In this document: positions 43,294-52,527 of the stretch, piece by piece | Numbering within the stretch: position 1 is the first letter of the stretch | How the letters are laid out: every line of letters begins with the position of its first letter | Assembly (NCBI RefSeq): GCF_003206645.1 | Contig: NZ_PZJP01000005.1 | Span: 62,001 to 126,000 of the forward strand | Direction of reading: 5' to 3' | DNA: 64,000 nucleotides | Source: Salinicola aestuarinus | Lineage (GTDB): Bacteria > Pseudomonadota > Gammaproteobacteria > Pseudomonadales > Halomonadaceae | Notes under the pieces: generated by a model | What the model was told of the DNA's origin: nothing | The model's input: the letters and a program-made list of their open reading frames with translations, nothing else | The model's database searches: none | Translations under genes and position numbers: made by a program

Positions 43294-45639
43294 ATGTCAG
43301 ACGTTTCTAACGATTCCGCCCAAAACGATCGAGCGGCCGGCGACTGGCCGGTCTATGAGCAGGACCCCACGGTCACCGAATACCACAACCCGGCCGGTGG
43401 CTGGGGCGCGCTGAAATCGGTCGGCAAGCATCTGCTACACAGCCGGGCGCTGGGAACCAACGCGCGCTCGCTGTTCAAGCTCAATCAGCCGGACGGCTTC
43501 GACTGCCCGGGCTGCGCCTGGGGCGATCCGGAACACGGCTCGTCGTTCGAATTCTGCGAGAACGGCGTCAAGGCGGTGACCTGGGAGTCGACGGCCAAGC
43601 GCGTGACCCGCAAGTTTTTCGCTCAGCACAGTGTCAGCGAGCTCAAGGAGTGGGACGACTACCGCCTTGAGGATCAGGGGCGCCTGGTCGAACCGATGCG
43701 CTACAACGCCGAGACCGATCACTACGAGCCGATCGGCTGGGACGCCGCACTCGACCTGATCGCTGAAGAGCTCAAGGCGCTGCCGACGCCGGACGACGCG
43801 ATCTTCTACACCTCGGGCAAGGCGCCCAACGAGTCGGCCTACGTCTTCCAGCTGCTGTCGCGGCTCTACGGCACCAACAACATGCCGGACTGCTCCAACA
43901 TGTGCCACGAAGCGAGCGGCGTGGCGCTCAATGCGGCCCTGGGCACCGGCAAGGGCAGCGCGCGGCTGGAGGATTTCGAGCAGGCCGAGGCGATCTTCGT
44001 GTTCGGTCAGAACCCGGGCACCAACCATCCGCGCATGCTGGGCGTGCTGCGGGAGGCCGCCGAGCGTGGCGCTGACATCGTCACCTTCAATACGCTCAAG
44101 GAGCGGGGCCTGGAGAAGTTCGCCGATCCGCAGAAAGCCGGCGAAATGCTTCACAACGGCAGCCACCGCATCAGCAACCACTACTTCCGGCCCAAGCTCG
44201 GCGGCGACATGGCCGTGGTGCGTGGCATGGCCAAGGCGCTCTTCGCCCGCGATGCCGCCGGCGAAGAGGTGCTCGATCACACCTTCCTGGCCCATCACAC
44301 CGCGCAGCTGGCGGCGTATCGGAGCATCGTGGAGGCCACTGACTGGGCGACGCTCGAGTCCCAGTCCGGCCTCAGCCGTCAGGAGATGGAGCAGGCCGCC
44401 GAGCTCTACGCCCGCTCCAAGGCAACGATCGCCTGCTGGGCGATGGGCATCACCCAGCATGAGCACTCGGTGGCGACGATCCGCGAGATCGTCAATCTGC
44501 TGATGCTGCGCGGCAACATGGGGCGTCCCGGTGCCGGGACATCACCGGTGCGCGGCCACTCCAATGTCCAAGGTGATCGCACCATGGGCATCTACGAGAA
44601 GCCGTCCGATGCCTTTCTCGATGCGCTGGAGGCGAAATACGGCCGCGGCATGCCGCGGGAGCACGGCTTGGACTCGGTGGCGGCAGTGCAGGCGATGCGC
44701 GATGGCGCCGACAAGGTGTTCATCGGTCTGGGCGGTAACTTCACCCGGGCGATTTCGGACAGCGGCGTCACCGAGCGCGCGATGGGCAACTGCCGCCTGA
44801 CCGCCTTCATCAGCACCAAGCTCAACCGCAGCCACCTGGTCACCGGCAAGCAGGCGCTGATTCTGCCCTGCCTGGGTCGCACCGAGATCGACCGCAACGC
44901 GGCGGGCAAGTCGCAGCTGATCACCGTCGAGGATTCGATGAGCATGGTCCACGGTTCGGCGGGCATCAATCGCCCGGCGGACAAGGCACTGCGCTCGGAA
45001 GTGTCGATCATCACCGGTATCGCCGAGCGGCTGCTGGGCAATGACGTGGTCGACTGGTCGGCGATGCGTGAAGACTACGACGTCATTCGCGATCACATCA
45101 GTGAGGTGATCCCCGGTTTCACCGACTTCAACGCTCGCGTTCGCACCCCGCGAGGTTTCTGGCTGGTCAACCCGGTGACGCGGCTGCGCTTCTCGACGTC
45201 GACCGGCAAGGCGGAGTTCTCCAGCGACGCGCTGCCTGGACAGGTCATGCACCAGCGTCTCGCCGAGCGCGACGGCTGGCTGACGCTGCAGACGATGCGC
45301 TCTCACGACCAGTACAACACCACCATCTACGGCTACAACGACCGCTACCGCGGCATCGAGAACGGCCGTCAGGTGATCTTCGTCAACGCAGCGGACATCG
45401 AGCGACTCGGCTTCCATGCCGGGCAGTGGGTCGACCTGATCGGTGAAGCCGAGGATGGCGAGGTTCGCCGCGTCAACGGCTTCAAGATCGTCGCCTATGA
45501 CACGCCGACCGGCTGTGCGGCGGCCTACTACCCGGAAACCAATCCGCTGATTCCGCTCGACCACAAGGGCGAGTTCAGTCACACCCCGGCGTCGAAATCC
45601 ATCGCCGTTCGGCTGGAAGCGAGCGCGCGCCTTGCCTGA
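43294..45639 (+). CDS. FdhF/YdeP-family molybdopterin oxidoreductase
   Basis: 781 residues from ATG 43294. An N-terminal FDCPGCAWGD motif, then AIFYTSGKAPNESAYVFQLL, the DCSNMCHEASGVALN block around the molybdenum site, IFVFGQNPGTNHPRMLGVLR, GNMGRPGAGTSPVRGHSNVQ and a C-terminal molydopterin dinucleotide domain (VDLIGEAEDGEVRRV). The family is YdeP-like, related to the FdhF formate dehydrogenase but its substrate is not firmly known. With FdhD and the FNT channel upstream, formate oxidation is a reasonable inference. Confidence 0.92.
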   Translation: MSDVSNDSAQNDRAAGDWPVYEQDPTVTEYHNPAGGWGALKSVGKHLLHSRALGTNARSLFKLNQPDGFDCPGCAWGDPEHGSSFEFCENGVKAVTWESTAKRVTRKFFAQHSVSELKEWDDYRLEDQGRLVEPMRYNAETDHYEPIGWDAALDLIAEELKALPTPDDAIFYTSGKAPNESAYVFQLLSRLYGTNNMPDCSNMCHEASGVALNAALGTGKGSARLEDFEQAEAIFVFGQNPGTNHPRMLGVLREAAERGADIVTFNTLKERGLEKFADPQKAGEMLHNGSHRISNHYFRPKLGGDMAVVRGMAKALFARDAAGEEVLDHTFLAHHTAQLAAYRSIVEATDWATLESQSGLSRQEMEQAAELYARSKATIACWAMGITQHEHSVATIREIVNLLMLRGNMGRPGAGTSPVRGHSNVQGDRTMGIYEKPSDAFLDALEAKYGRGMPREHGLDSVAAVQAMRDGADKVFIGLGGNFTRAISDSGVTERAMGNCRLTAFISTKLNRSHLVTGKQALILPCLGRTEIDRNAAGKSQLITVEDSMSMVHGSAGINRPADKALRSEVSIITGIAERLLGNDVVDWSAMREDYDVIRDHISEVIPGFTDFNARVRTPRGFWLVNPVTRLRFSTSTGKAEFSSDALPGQVMHQRLAERDGWLTLQTMRSHDQYNTTIYGYNDRYRGIENGRQVIFVNAADIERLGFHAGQWVDLIGEAEDGEVRRVNGFKIVAYDTPTGCAAAYYPETNPLIPLDHKGEFSHTPASKSIAVRLEASARLA

Positions 45640-45937
45640 GGCTGGTGACGAGGCGGGTCTTGCCCAGGCGCTGATGTCGCTGCTTGAGGCACACCCGTCG
45701 CTGGACCCGCTGGCGGGCATGGTGTGGATCGCCCTGCGCGACTGGGGCACCACGGCGCGGGGGCTGACCACCGCTCAGCTCTCGCGCCGGCTCGAGGTCG
45801 AGCATGCCCTGATACGCAGGGCGGCTGCCGACCTCGAGGCGCTGGGCTGGATCGACAGCCAGCCCGCCGGCGGGGCGAGTCCGGCGCTTCGTTTGACCCG
45901 GGTCGCGGTGACTGACGACTGCCCCGCCAACGCATAA
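45632..45937 (+). CDS. Small winged-helix-like protein, unknown function
   Basis: 101 residues if started at TTG 45632, which overlaps the oxidoreductase stop; ATG 45674 is an alternative. A helix-turn-helix-like segment, LTTAQLSRRLEVEHALIRRA, is followed by AADLEALGWIDSQPAGG, similar to the wing of MarR-type domains. No typical transcription-factor length is reached, so it may be a cofactor or maturation helper for the upstream enzyme. Coupling to that gene is visible; function is not known. Confidence 0.7.
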   Translation: MPEAGDEAGLAQALMSLLEAHPSLDPLAGMVWIALRDWGTTARGLTTAQLSRRLEVEHALIRRAAADLEALGWIDSQPAGGASPALRLTRVAVTDDCPANA

Positions 45938-46147
45938 TCCCCTCTCTCTCAGGATGACAGCCAACCGGCTAGACTCACCGCCAACCGGCCAGGCTTACCG
46001 CCAACCGAGCGGTGGGTAGGGCAGCAGGGGGCTGGCGGGCCGCCTCGTGCGCGTCACAGGCGGCGGCACCGAAATCGGCTTTCCCTCGCCCACGCGATGG
46101 CTCGCCACGCGGAAGTGATACTCATCCCGTGCAGCGCCCGGTGAGGG

Positions 46148-46912
46148 TCAGCCACCGAAGCTGAAGCGCCGCTCCAGACGCTCGAAGGCGAGATCGGCGA
46201 CGATCGCCAGCAGCCCCACCAGCACCGCGCCCTGAATGATGTAGGCGAGGTTGTTGCTGACCAGTCCGGCGATCAGCGGGGTGCCGAGACTCTTGGCGCC
46301 CACCGTGGAGCCGATCGTTGCGGTTCCAATGTTGATGATCACCGATACCCGAATCCCGGCGATGATCACCCGCATCGCCAGTGGCAACTCGATCCGCCAG
46401 AGAATCTGCCAGGCGCTCATGCCGTTGCCTCGGGCCGCTTCTCGGGTCGTTTCCGGGACGGTGTTGAGTCCGGTGATGGTGTTCTGGATCACCGGCAGCA
46501 GCCCGTAGAGCGACAGGGCGATGATCGTCGGGGCGAAGCCGAATCCGGCAAGGGGAACGGCGATGGCGAGCACGGCGGCAGGCGGGAAGGTCTGACCGAT
46601 GGCGGCCAGCGACGACACCATGGGTTCGAACTCGCGCCCGGCGGGCCGGGTGACGAACAGCCCGGCGGCGATCCCGATACTCACCGAGATCAGCGACGAC
46701 ACCGCGACCAGACCGAGATGGGCGAGCATCAGGTTGAGATAGCTGTCGCGGGTGTAGAGCGGGTTGCTGACGGAGGGGAACAGCGCGCGGAATAGCGGCT
46801 CGAGCTGACCCATGCCGAGCGTCAGCGCGACCAGCAGCACGCCGAGTGTGATCAGCACGCCGGCGCCCTGACTCGCCGAGCGCAGGCGTCGAAGACTCAG
46901 GGCAGGGCTCAT
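46148..46912 (-). CDS. Osmoprotectant ABC transporter permease (YehW-like)
   Basis: 254 residues with six membrane segments and the inner-membrane permease loop MSAWQILWRIELPLAMRVII (EAA motif equivalent). It belongs to the ProW/OpuB permease family. It is the last gene of a four-gene minus-strand operon in the order binding protein, long permease, ATPase, short permease, the same order as E. coli yehZYXW. Start at ATG 46912, overlapping the ATPase stop. Confidence 0.92.
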   Translation of the reverse strand: MSPALSLRRLRSASQGAGVLITLGVLLVALTLGMGQLEPLFRALFPSVSNPLYTRDSYLNLMLAHLGLVAVSSLISVSIGIAAGLFVTRPAGREFEPMVSSLAAIGQTFPPAAVLAIAVPLAGFGFAPTIIALSLYGLLPVIQNTITGLNTVPETTREAARGNGMSAWQILWRIELPLAMRVIIAGIRVSVIINIGTATIGSTVGAKSLGTPLIAGLVSNNLAYIIQGAVLVGLLAIVADLAFERLERRFSFGG

Positions 46913-48045
46913 GCCGGCTTGCCGTCGCTTGCGGTGGGCGCGGTCTCGCCGGGGCGGACGGCAGTCGAGGCGAGCGTCGCCGGCGGCGTCTGCACGCTGT
47001 TCTCCATGCCCATCACGCCCTGCATGCCGACCTCGGCGATGAGCTTACCGTCGCCATCGACCACCGGTAACGCCATCACGCGATACCAGACCATGCGCGA
47101 CAGCGCCTCCTTCATGCTCATCTCGGGGGTGGCGACCCACTCCGCCTTCACTCGGGTGACGGCATCCTCGTCGTCGAGCCGGGCGCCGGCCAGCGCCGTC
47201 GGTCGGCCTTGGTCGTCGACCAGCCACCAGTGACTGCCCGGTTCGGGTAGTGCATCGGCGGGCGCGAGGCTCGGGGGACGCTGGTACTGATGAACCCAGC
47301 GCCGCGAGAGCAGCTTGAGTCCCAGATCCGCCTGACCGATGAATTCGCGGACGAAGTCGTCGGCGGGATCGACCATCATCTCCACGGGCCGCTCGTACTG
47401 GATCAGTCGGCCGTCATTGAGCAGCGCGATGCGAGTGGCGAGCGACAGCGCTTCGTCCATGTCATGGGTGACGAAGACGATGGTCTTGCCGGTCTGTTGA
47501 TGCACGCGCCGCATCTCCGCCTGCAGCACCTCGCGGGTGATCGGGTCGACGGCGCCGAAGGGTTCGTCCATCAGCAGGACTTCCGGGTCGGCGGCCAGCG
47601 CCCGAGCGACACCCACGCGCTGTGCCTGTCCGCCGGAAAGCTGATGCGGCAGCTTGTCACGAAATGCCGCCGGGTCGAGATGGAACATCGTCATCAGCTC
47701 ATCGACACGGTCGTCGATGCGCGATTTGGGCCACTTCAGTAGCTGCGGCACGGTGGCGATATTGCGTGCCACGCTCCAGTGCGGAAAGAGCCCGGTCGAC
47801 TGGATCGCATAGCCGATCCGTCGGCGCAGCTGCTCCACCGGCAGCGTGGCGATATCCTCGCCGCCGAGCGTGATGCGTCCGGCGCTGAGCGGAATCAGAC
47901 GGTTGATCATCTTCAGCGTGGTCGACTTGCCGCAGCCGGAAGGGCCGATCAACACGCCGAATTCACCGGTCCCGAACGTCAGCGTGATGTCGTCGACCAC
48001 GGTCTTGCCGGCGTAGGTCTTGGTGAGGCCCTGCAGCTCGATCAT
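46909..48045 (-). CDS. Osmoprotectant ABC transporter ATPase (YehX/OpuCA-like)
   Basis: 378 residues from ATG 48045. Walker A GPSGCGKSTT, the signature LSGGQAQRVGVARALAADP, Walker B VLLMDEPFGAVDP, and the H-loop in FVTHDMDEA are all intact. The C-terminal 120 residues form CBS-like sensor segments (AVTRVKAEWVATPEMSMKEA, MALPVVDGDGKLIAEVGMQG), as in OpuCA/ProV ATPases that respond to ionic strength. It overlaps both permease genes. Confidence 0.94.
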   Translation of the reverse strand: MIELQGLTKTYAGKTVVDDITLTFGTGEFGVLIGPSGCGKSTTLKMINRLIPLSAGRITLGGEDIATLPVEQLRRRIGYAIQSTGLFPHWSVARNIATVPQLLKWPKSRIDDRVDELMTMFHLDPAAFRDKLPHQLSGGQAQRVGVARALAADPEVLLMDEPFGAVDPITREVLQAEMRRVHQQTGKTIVFVTHDMDEALSLATRIALLNDGRLIQYERPVEMMVDPADDFVREFIGQADLGLKLLSRRWVHQYQRPPSLAPADALPEPGSHWWLVDDQGRPTALAGARLDDEDAVTRVKAEWVATPEMSMKEALSRMVWYRVMALPVVDGDGKLIAEVGMQGVMGMENSVQTPPATLASTAVRPGETAPTASDGKPA

Positions 48046-49247
48046 GTCGTTTTCCCTTGGCCGGCGCGAGAGGGGCGGCTTAGCGCCACCAGTAGCTGGA
48101 GAGCGAAGTCGGCGACCACCGCGAGCACGATGGTGGGGATGGCACCGAGCAGCACCAGGTCGATGGCGTACTGGCCCAGCCCCTGAAAGATGAAGGCGCC
48201 GAGCCCGCCGGCGCCGATCAGCGCGGCCACCACCGTCAGCCCGATCGCCTGCACCGTGACGATTCGCAGTCCGGAGAGAATCACCGGCAGCGCCAGCGGA
48301 ATCTCCACCTGCCACAGGATCTGGCCGGATGTCATGCCCATGCCTCGGGCCGCTTCCAGCGTGCCGGGGGCGACGCCGGCGAGACCGGCGTAGGTGTTGC
48401 GCACGATCGGCAGCAGCGAATAGAGCACCAGCGCGATCAGCGCCGGCGCGGCCCCGATACCACCGACGCCGAGTTCGCGCAGCCACGGCAGTGCCGCGGC
48501 AAGTGCCGCCAGCGGCGCGATCAGCAGACCGAACACGGCGATCGACGGCAGCGTCTGGAAGACGTTGAGCACACTGAAGAGCGCGTTGCGGGCGCCCGGT
48601 CGACGCCTGGCGAGCAGACCCAGTGGCAGACCGATGGCCAGCGCCGGCATCAGCGCGCCGGCAACCAGCGTTAGATGGCGCAGCAGTTCATCGACGAAAT
48701 TACCGCGCTGGTTGGCGAACTCGCGCATGATCGACAGCGGCGAGAGCAGCGTCGTGGTGAAGCAGGCCACCACGATGAGCAGTGCCACTGCCGCGTAGAG
48801 GGCACGCCAGAGCGGGGGCGGGCGCAGGCGCTGCAGCGCGTCGACCATGATCAGGCCGGTCGCGAACAGCAGCACCCAGAAGGCGCTGCCCTGAGAGACC
48901 CGGGCAGTGGGGGACGCCTCGGCGAGCGCACGGTGGGCATAGCCGCCGAGAGCGACGAAATCCAGCGCCAGCAGCCCAAGCGCCGCAGCCAACGCCAGCC
49001 CGTGGCTGGTCTGGCGCGAAAGACCGCGTTCGCAGGCGGCCAGCGTGAGCAGCACCAGCAGCCCCGCCAGCGTGGCGAGCTGCCACGGCTCGAAGGCTAC
49101 CCATGCCGACACCGACTGGCCCGACAACAGTCGGTTGGGCGCCATCGAGGCAAAGGGCAGCAGTCCGACGCCGAGCAGGCAGGTGATCACCAGCGTCAAC
49201 AGCACGCGGTTGCCGATCAGGCGGGTAGGCTGCTCGGCGGCCGGCAT
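48042..49247 (-). CDS. Osmoprotectant ABC transporter permease (YehY-like)
   Basis: 401 residues from ATG 49247 (a TTG at 49265 overlaps the upstream stop). It is longer than the YehW-type partner because of extra N-terminal membrane segments, as in E. coli YehY. The permease loop GMTSGQILWQVEIPLALPVI and downstream VQAIGLTVVAALIGAGGLGA are conserved. It forms the heterodimeric channel with the permease at 46148. Confidence 0.92.
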   Translation of the reverse strand: MPAAEQPTRLIGNRVLLTLVITCLLGVGLLPFASMAPNRLLSGQSVSAWVAFEPWQLATLAGLLVLLTLAACERGLSRQTSHGLALAAALGLLALDFVALGGYAHRALAEASPTARVSQGSAFWVLLFATGLIMVDALQRLRPPPLWRALYAAVALLIVVACFTTTLLSPLSIMREFANQRGNFVDELLRHLTLVAGALMPALAIGLPLGLLARRRPGARNALFSVLNVFQTLPSIAVFGLLIAPLAALAAALPWLRELGVGGIGAAPALIALVLYSLLPIVRNTYAGLAGVAPGTLEAARGMGMTSGQILWQVEIPLALPVILSGLRIVTVQAIGLTVVAALIGAGGLGAFIFQGLGQYAIDLVLLGAIPTIVLAVVADFALQLLVALSRPSRAGQGKTT

Positions 49248-49257
49248 GACAACCGCC

Positions 49258-50184
49258 TCAGTCAAGCAGGCCCTGCGCGTTCAGATAGTCGCGGGCAACC
49301 TGCTCTGCGGGTAGGCCATCGACCTGAATCTTGCCGTTGAGCGTCTGCAGGGTCTCGCGGTCGAGCGACTCGAAGACCGGTGCGAGCAGTTCCTCGATCT
49401 GCGGGTAGCTCTCCAGCGTCGCCTGGCGCACCACCGGTGCCGGCGCGTAGACCATCTGGACGCCTTTCGGGTCGCCCATCACCGTCAGGCCAGCGGCGGC
49501 GATGGCGCCGTCGGTGCCGTAGACCATGGCGGCATTGGCGCCGCTGGTTCCCTCGGCGGCCGCGCGGATGGTCGCGGCGGTATTGCCCCCGGAGAGCACC
49601 AGCAGCTGGTCCTGATCGAGCGTGAAATCGTAGGCGCGCTGGAAGCTCGGCAGGGCGGCGTCACTTTCGACGAACTCCGCCGAGGCGGCAAGCTTCACCT
49701 CGCCGCCATCGGAGACCCAGCGGCCGAAGTCGGCCATGGTCGACAGATCGTTGTCGTCGGCGATCGCCTGGCGCAGGGCGATGGCCCAGGTATTGTTGGC
49801 CGGCGCCGGGGTCAGCCAGATCAGATCGTGCTGATCGCGATCCATCGCTTGAATCTTGTCGAAGCCCGCATCGAGGCGCTTCCAGGCGGGGTCGTCGGTG
49901 GTGTCGGTGAAAAAGGCACCGTTGCCGGTGTACTCGGGGTAGAGATCGATATCCCCGGAGATCAGCGCCTGGCGGACGATATTGGTGGGACCGAGCTCGA
50001 GGCGGCTCTCCACCGGTAGATCGGCGTTCTCGAGTACCTCGATCATCATGTTGCCGATGAGCGCACCTTCCGTATCGACCTTGGAAGCGATACGGATGGG
50101 GTCGTCCTGGGCGACCGCTTGACCCGCGCCACCTGCCATGGCGAGCGTAGTGGCGACGAGGCTTGCGGCGAGCGATTGGCGCAT
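49258..50184 (-). CDS. Osmoprotectant-binding periplasmic protein (OsmF/YehZ-like)
   Basis: 308 residues from ATG 50184 with AAGGAA upstream. Signal peptide LVATTLAMAGGAGQAVAQ; mature part with IRIASKVDTEGALIGNMMIE, the ligand-binding region SGDIDLYPEYTGNGAFF, and a C-terminal lobe ending QVARDYLNAQGLLD. This is the OpuAC/YehZ fold binding quaternary amines such as glycine betaine, supporting a compatible-solute importer. A promoter should lie in the 256 bases before the divergent lipoprotein gene at 50441. Confidence 0.93.
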   Translation of the reverse strand: MRQSLAASLVATTLAMAGGAGQAVAQDDPIRIASKVDTEGALIGNMMIEVLENADLPVESRLELGPTNIVRQALISGDIDLYPEYTGNGAFFTDTTDDPAWKRLDAGFDKIQAMDRDQHDLIWLTPAPANNTWAIALRQAIADDNDLSTMADFGRWVSDGGEVKLAASAEFVESDAALPSFQRAYDFTLDQDQLLVLSGGNTAATIRAAAEGTSGANAAMVYGTDGAIAAAGLTVMGDPKGVQMVYAPAPVVRQATLESYPQIEELLAPVFESLDRETLQTLNGKIQVDGLPAEQVARDYLNAQGLLD

Positions 50185-50440
50185 GGTGTCGTTCCTTGGC
50201 ATCTGGAGCGGGCCGATAATCCCGGCCATCGAGCGGTTCGGGCGGCGGGCGCCGCGTGTCAGTGAAGTTTAACGCCCTCGCTGTCACCCGGCCAGCCGGT
50301 GCCGGCGCCGTTGCCAGCTGCTAACCTTGGCGCATCGATCGTTGCCGACGGCCACCCGGCCAGGCGCGGAGATTGACTCGGGGAGGCCGCCAGGCGGCGT
50401 CCCGAGCCGACACGCTGACTCTGTCGAAGGGAAGACCACG

Positions 50441-50776
50441 ATGAGCGAAGTAAAGAGCATGAGGCAAACGGGTGCGGCGCTGATGCTGGGCACGCTGCTG
50501 CTGGCAGGCTGCAGCAGCTCGCCGGCACCGGATATCGCACCGCCGCCGCCCGATTTCCCGCCGGCACCGGCGGATACCTGCGGGGCGCAGGCGGTGGAGA
50601 GCCTGACCGGCGAGACGCTGGACGATGAGACCCGGATCTGGCTCGAGGACCGCTCGGGGGCGAGCACCATCCGCATCGTCGAACCCGGCCAGAACTACAC
50701 CACGGATTATCGTGCCGAGCGACTGCGGGTCGTCGTCGACGAGGACGATATCATCACGTCGATTCGCTGCGGCTAG
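50441..50776 (+). CDS. I78-family inhibitor-like lipoprotein
   Basis: 111 residues. Signal with lipobox LLLAGCSS, proline-rich linker, then a domain matching peptidase inhibitor I78 proteins: DTCGAQAVESLTGETLDD near its start, an IRIVEPGQNYTTDYRAERLR segment and a C-terminal IITSIRCG. The two cysteines could form a disulfide. Function as a protease inhibitor is family knowledge only. RBS CGAAGGGAAG is clear. Confidence 0.88.
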   Translation: MSEVKSMRQTGAALMLGTLLLAGCSSSPAPDIAPPPPDFPPAPADTCGAQAVESLTGETLDDETRIWLEDRSGASTIRIVEPGQNYTTDYRAERLRVVVDEDDIITSIRCG

Positions 50777-50843
50777 CGCCGGTTGACCGCGGCCACCGTC
50801 ATCAGCCGCTGCAGTGCGTCGGGAAAACCGCACGCCGGAACGA

Positions 50844-50873
50844 CCGAGGGCCGGACGATTGTCCGGCCCTCGG
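50844..50873. terminator. Hairpin terminator between convergent genes
   Basis: CCGAGGGCCGGAC / GTCCGGCCCTCGG perfect stem with a GATT loop, between the 3' ends of the I78-like gene (plus) and the membrane protein at 50894 (minus). T-run is weak on both sides. Confidence 0.8.
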
Positions 50874-50893
50874 CGTTGTGAACCCCGGCGACC

Positions 50894-51946
50894 TCAGCGG
50901 GTGTCGATCGCGCCCTGGGCGTCGTCGTCTTCGGTATAGGGCGACTGTTTCCAGCGCTGTACCGCCACCTGCTCCTTGAGTAGCTCTAGCAGGTCGATGA
51001 TGACCTCCTGCGTGACCCGGTCGGTGGTCGCATCGACCTTGAGCCAGGCATCGACACCGCTGCCCACCATGTCCGACAGCAGGCGGTGGAACTCAGGCGA
51101 GCGCAGCCCCTCCACCGCCTCGTGGACCATGCGGCTGGCGATGTCGCTCAGGCTGCGTTCGAGCCCGTCGGAGATCGCATCGCCCATCGGCAGGCGTCGC
51201 AGTCGGCGAAGTTCGGCGTTCTCTTCGAGCGTGCGCCCGACCAGACCGGCGACGTAGCGGTGTATCTGCTGATGGTTCTCGGCGTAGCTCTTGTCGACGG
51301 TGCGCTCGAGTCGCGCCGCCACCTCCTTGACCAGCGCGTCCTTGCGCGGCTGGATCACCTCTTCCGAAATCCGCCGCGACAGATGCTCGCTCTGACGCAC
51401 CTCGCTCTGGATATCGGTGAGCAGTTTCAGCGCCACCCGGTCGGAGAGTTCCTCCATCGCCACGCCGTAGTAGGTGCGGTAGAAGCGATAGATCGCCCAG
51501 CGGTTGACGTCGATGAGGCCGAGCCGCTGAAGCCGTATCAGCAGCGAGACCACACGCAGCAGACGTAGCCAGCGGAAGCCGGCGAGGGGAATGCAGCCGA
51601 GCACGTCGTACCAGTGCACGAACGGATAGAAGAACCAGCGTGCGTAGCGTTTCTGGGCAACGGCGATGATCCAGCCGAGCAGCACATCGAGCGCGAAGAC
51701 CGCAACGAAGTAGAGATCGATGGTGAAGAAGTGGTCGCGGATGTTGGCGTCGTAGGCCGCGTGGAGCCCCGGGGCGACGGCCTCGAAGGCGCCGTTGAGC
51801 GGCGGCACCAGATAGAGGCTGTCGAACAGCAGCAGCGCCAGGTTGACGATCACCAGCACTACCACCGAGACGTCCCAGACGGCGAGCAGTCGCTCGCTCA
51901 TGCGGCTGATGCGACGTCTTGGGCGAGGGGAATCGCGATTGGGCAT
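50894..51946 (-). CDS. Voltage-sensor-like membrane protein without an obvious pore
   Basis: 350 residues. The N-terminal 160 residues hold four hydrophobic segments, of which the fourth is arginine-rich (FRWLRLLRVVSLLIRLQRLG), like the S4 helix of ion-channel voltage sensors. No pore loop with a TVGYG-type filter follows; instead a long soluble helical domain (about residues 165-350) ends the protein. It may be a channel-related regulator or a proton-conducting sensor; I do not recognise a defined family. Confidence 0.75.
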   Translation of the reverse strand: MPNRDSPRPRRRISRMSERLLAVWDVSVVVLVIVNLALLLFDSLYLVPPLNGAFEAVAPGLHAAYDANIRDHFFTIDLYFVAVFALDVLLGWIIAVAQKRYARWFFYPFVHWYDVLGCIPLAGFRWLRLLRVVSLLIRLQRLGLIDVNRWAIYRFYRTYYGVAMEELSDRVALKLLTDIQSEVRQSEHLSRRISEEVIQPRKDALVKEVAARLERTVDKSYAENHQQIHRYVAGLVGRTLEENAELRRLRRLPMGDAISDGLERSLSDIASRMVHEAVEGLRSPEFHRLLSDMVGSGVDAWLKVDATTDRVTQEVIIDLLELLKEQVAVQRWKQSPYTEDDDAQGAIDTR

Positions 51947-51982
51947 CGAACGTCCTTGTTCCCTAGGGGCGAGGGCGCGCTA

Positions 51983-52480
51983 TCACGCGTCGGTGCTGCC
52001 GGCAGGATAGGCCTTGAGATGCGCATCCATGGCGTTGCGCTCCTCCTCGGCTTCCTGTTTGCGCAATCTCTTGCGCAGCGCGGCCTTGTCGAAGCGTAGC
52101 TGCTGCAGGGGCGTGTTCAACGTGAGCGGGGGCACCTCGACCGGTTTGCCGTCGCCGTCGACGGCCACCATGGTGAGATAGCAGCTATTGGTGTGACGAA
52201 TCACCCGCTCCTGAATCGACTCCGCCAGCACCTTGATGCCGATCTCCATCGACGACCGGCCGACGTGATTGACCATCGCCAGAAAGGTGACCAGCTCGCC
52301 GACCAGGATCGGCTGCTTGAACAGCACCCGGTCGACGGAGAGCGTGACCACGTAGCTGCCGGCGTAGCGGCTGGCGCAGGCGTAGGCGACCTCATCGAGC
52401 TTCTTGAGGATCGCGCCGCCGTGAACCTTGCCGCTGAAATTCGCCATGTCCGGCGTCATCAATGGGGTTACGGTATCCAC
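51983..52480 (-). CDS. Acyl-CoA thioesterase, 5' end interrupted by the integrative element
   Basis: Hotdog-fold acyl-CoA hydrolase: ANFSGKVHGGAILKKLDEVA, YAGSYVVTLSVDRVLFKQPI and VNHVGRSSMEIGIKVLAESI are typical. The GC-rich body belongs to the backbone, but sequence before MTPDM (upstream of about 52460) is AT-rich and unlike the intact relative, so the native start was lost to insertion. Possible new starts are ATG 52459 or GTG 52480, the latter preceded by AAGGGA from the element. It may still be translated with a changed N-terminus of about 165 residues. The element carries a full copy at 52528. Confidence 0.85.
   Translation of the reverse strand: MDTVTPLMTPDMANFSGKVHGGAILKKLDEVAYACASRYAGSYVVTLSVDRVLFKQPILVGELVTFLAMVNHVGRSSMEIGIKVLAESIQERVIRHTNSCYLTMVAVDGDGKPVEVPPLTLNTPLQQLRFDKAALRKRLRKQEAEEERNAMDAHLKAYPAGSTDA
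52445..52475. other. Left attachment junction of the integrative element
   Basis: Alignment by eye of the interrupted thioesterase with the element copy shows similarity ending at the MTPDM codons (TGATGACGCC around 52451-52461), next to a shift from GC-rich to AT-rich sequence. This places the crossover within a few bases of 52460, directly beside the serine recombinase cargo. The exact two-base core cannot be fixed without the empty site. Confidence 0.65.
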
Positions 52481-52527
52481 AAACTCAATATCCCTTGCTA
52501 TGCTCTGCCACCTAACCCGTGCTTGCA

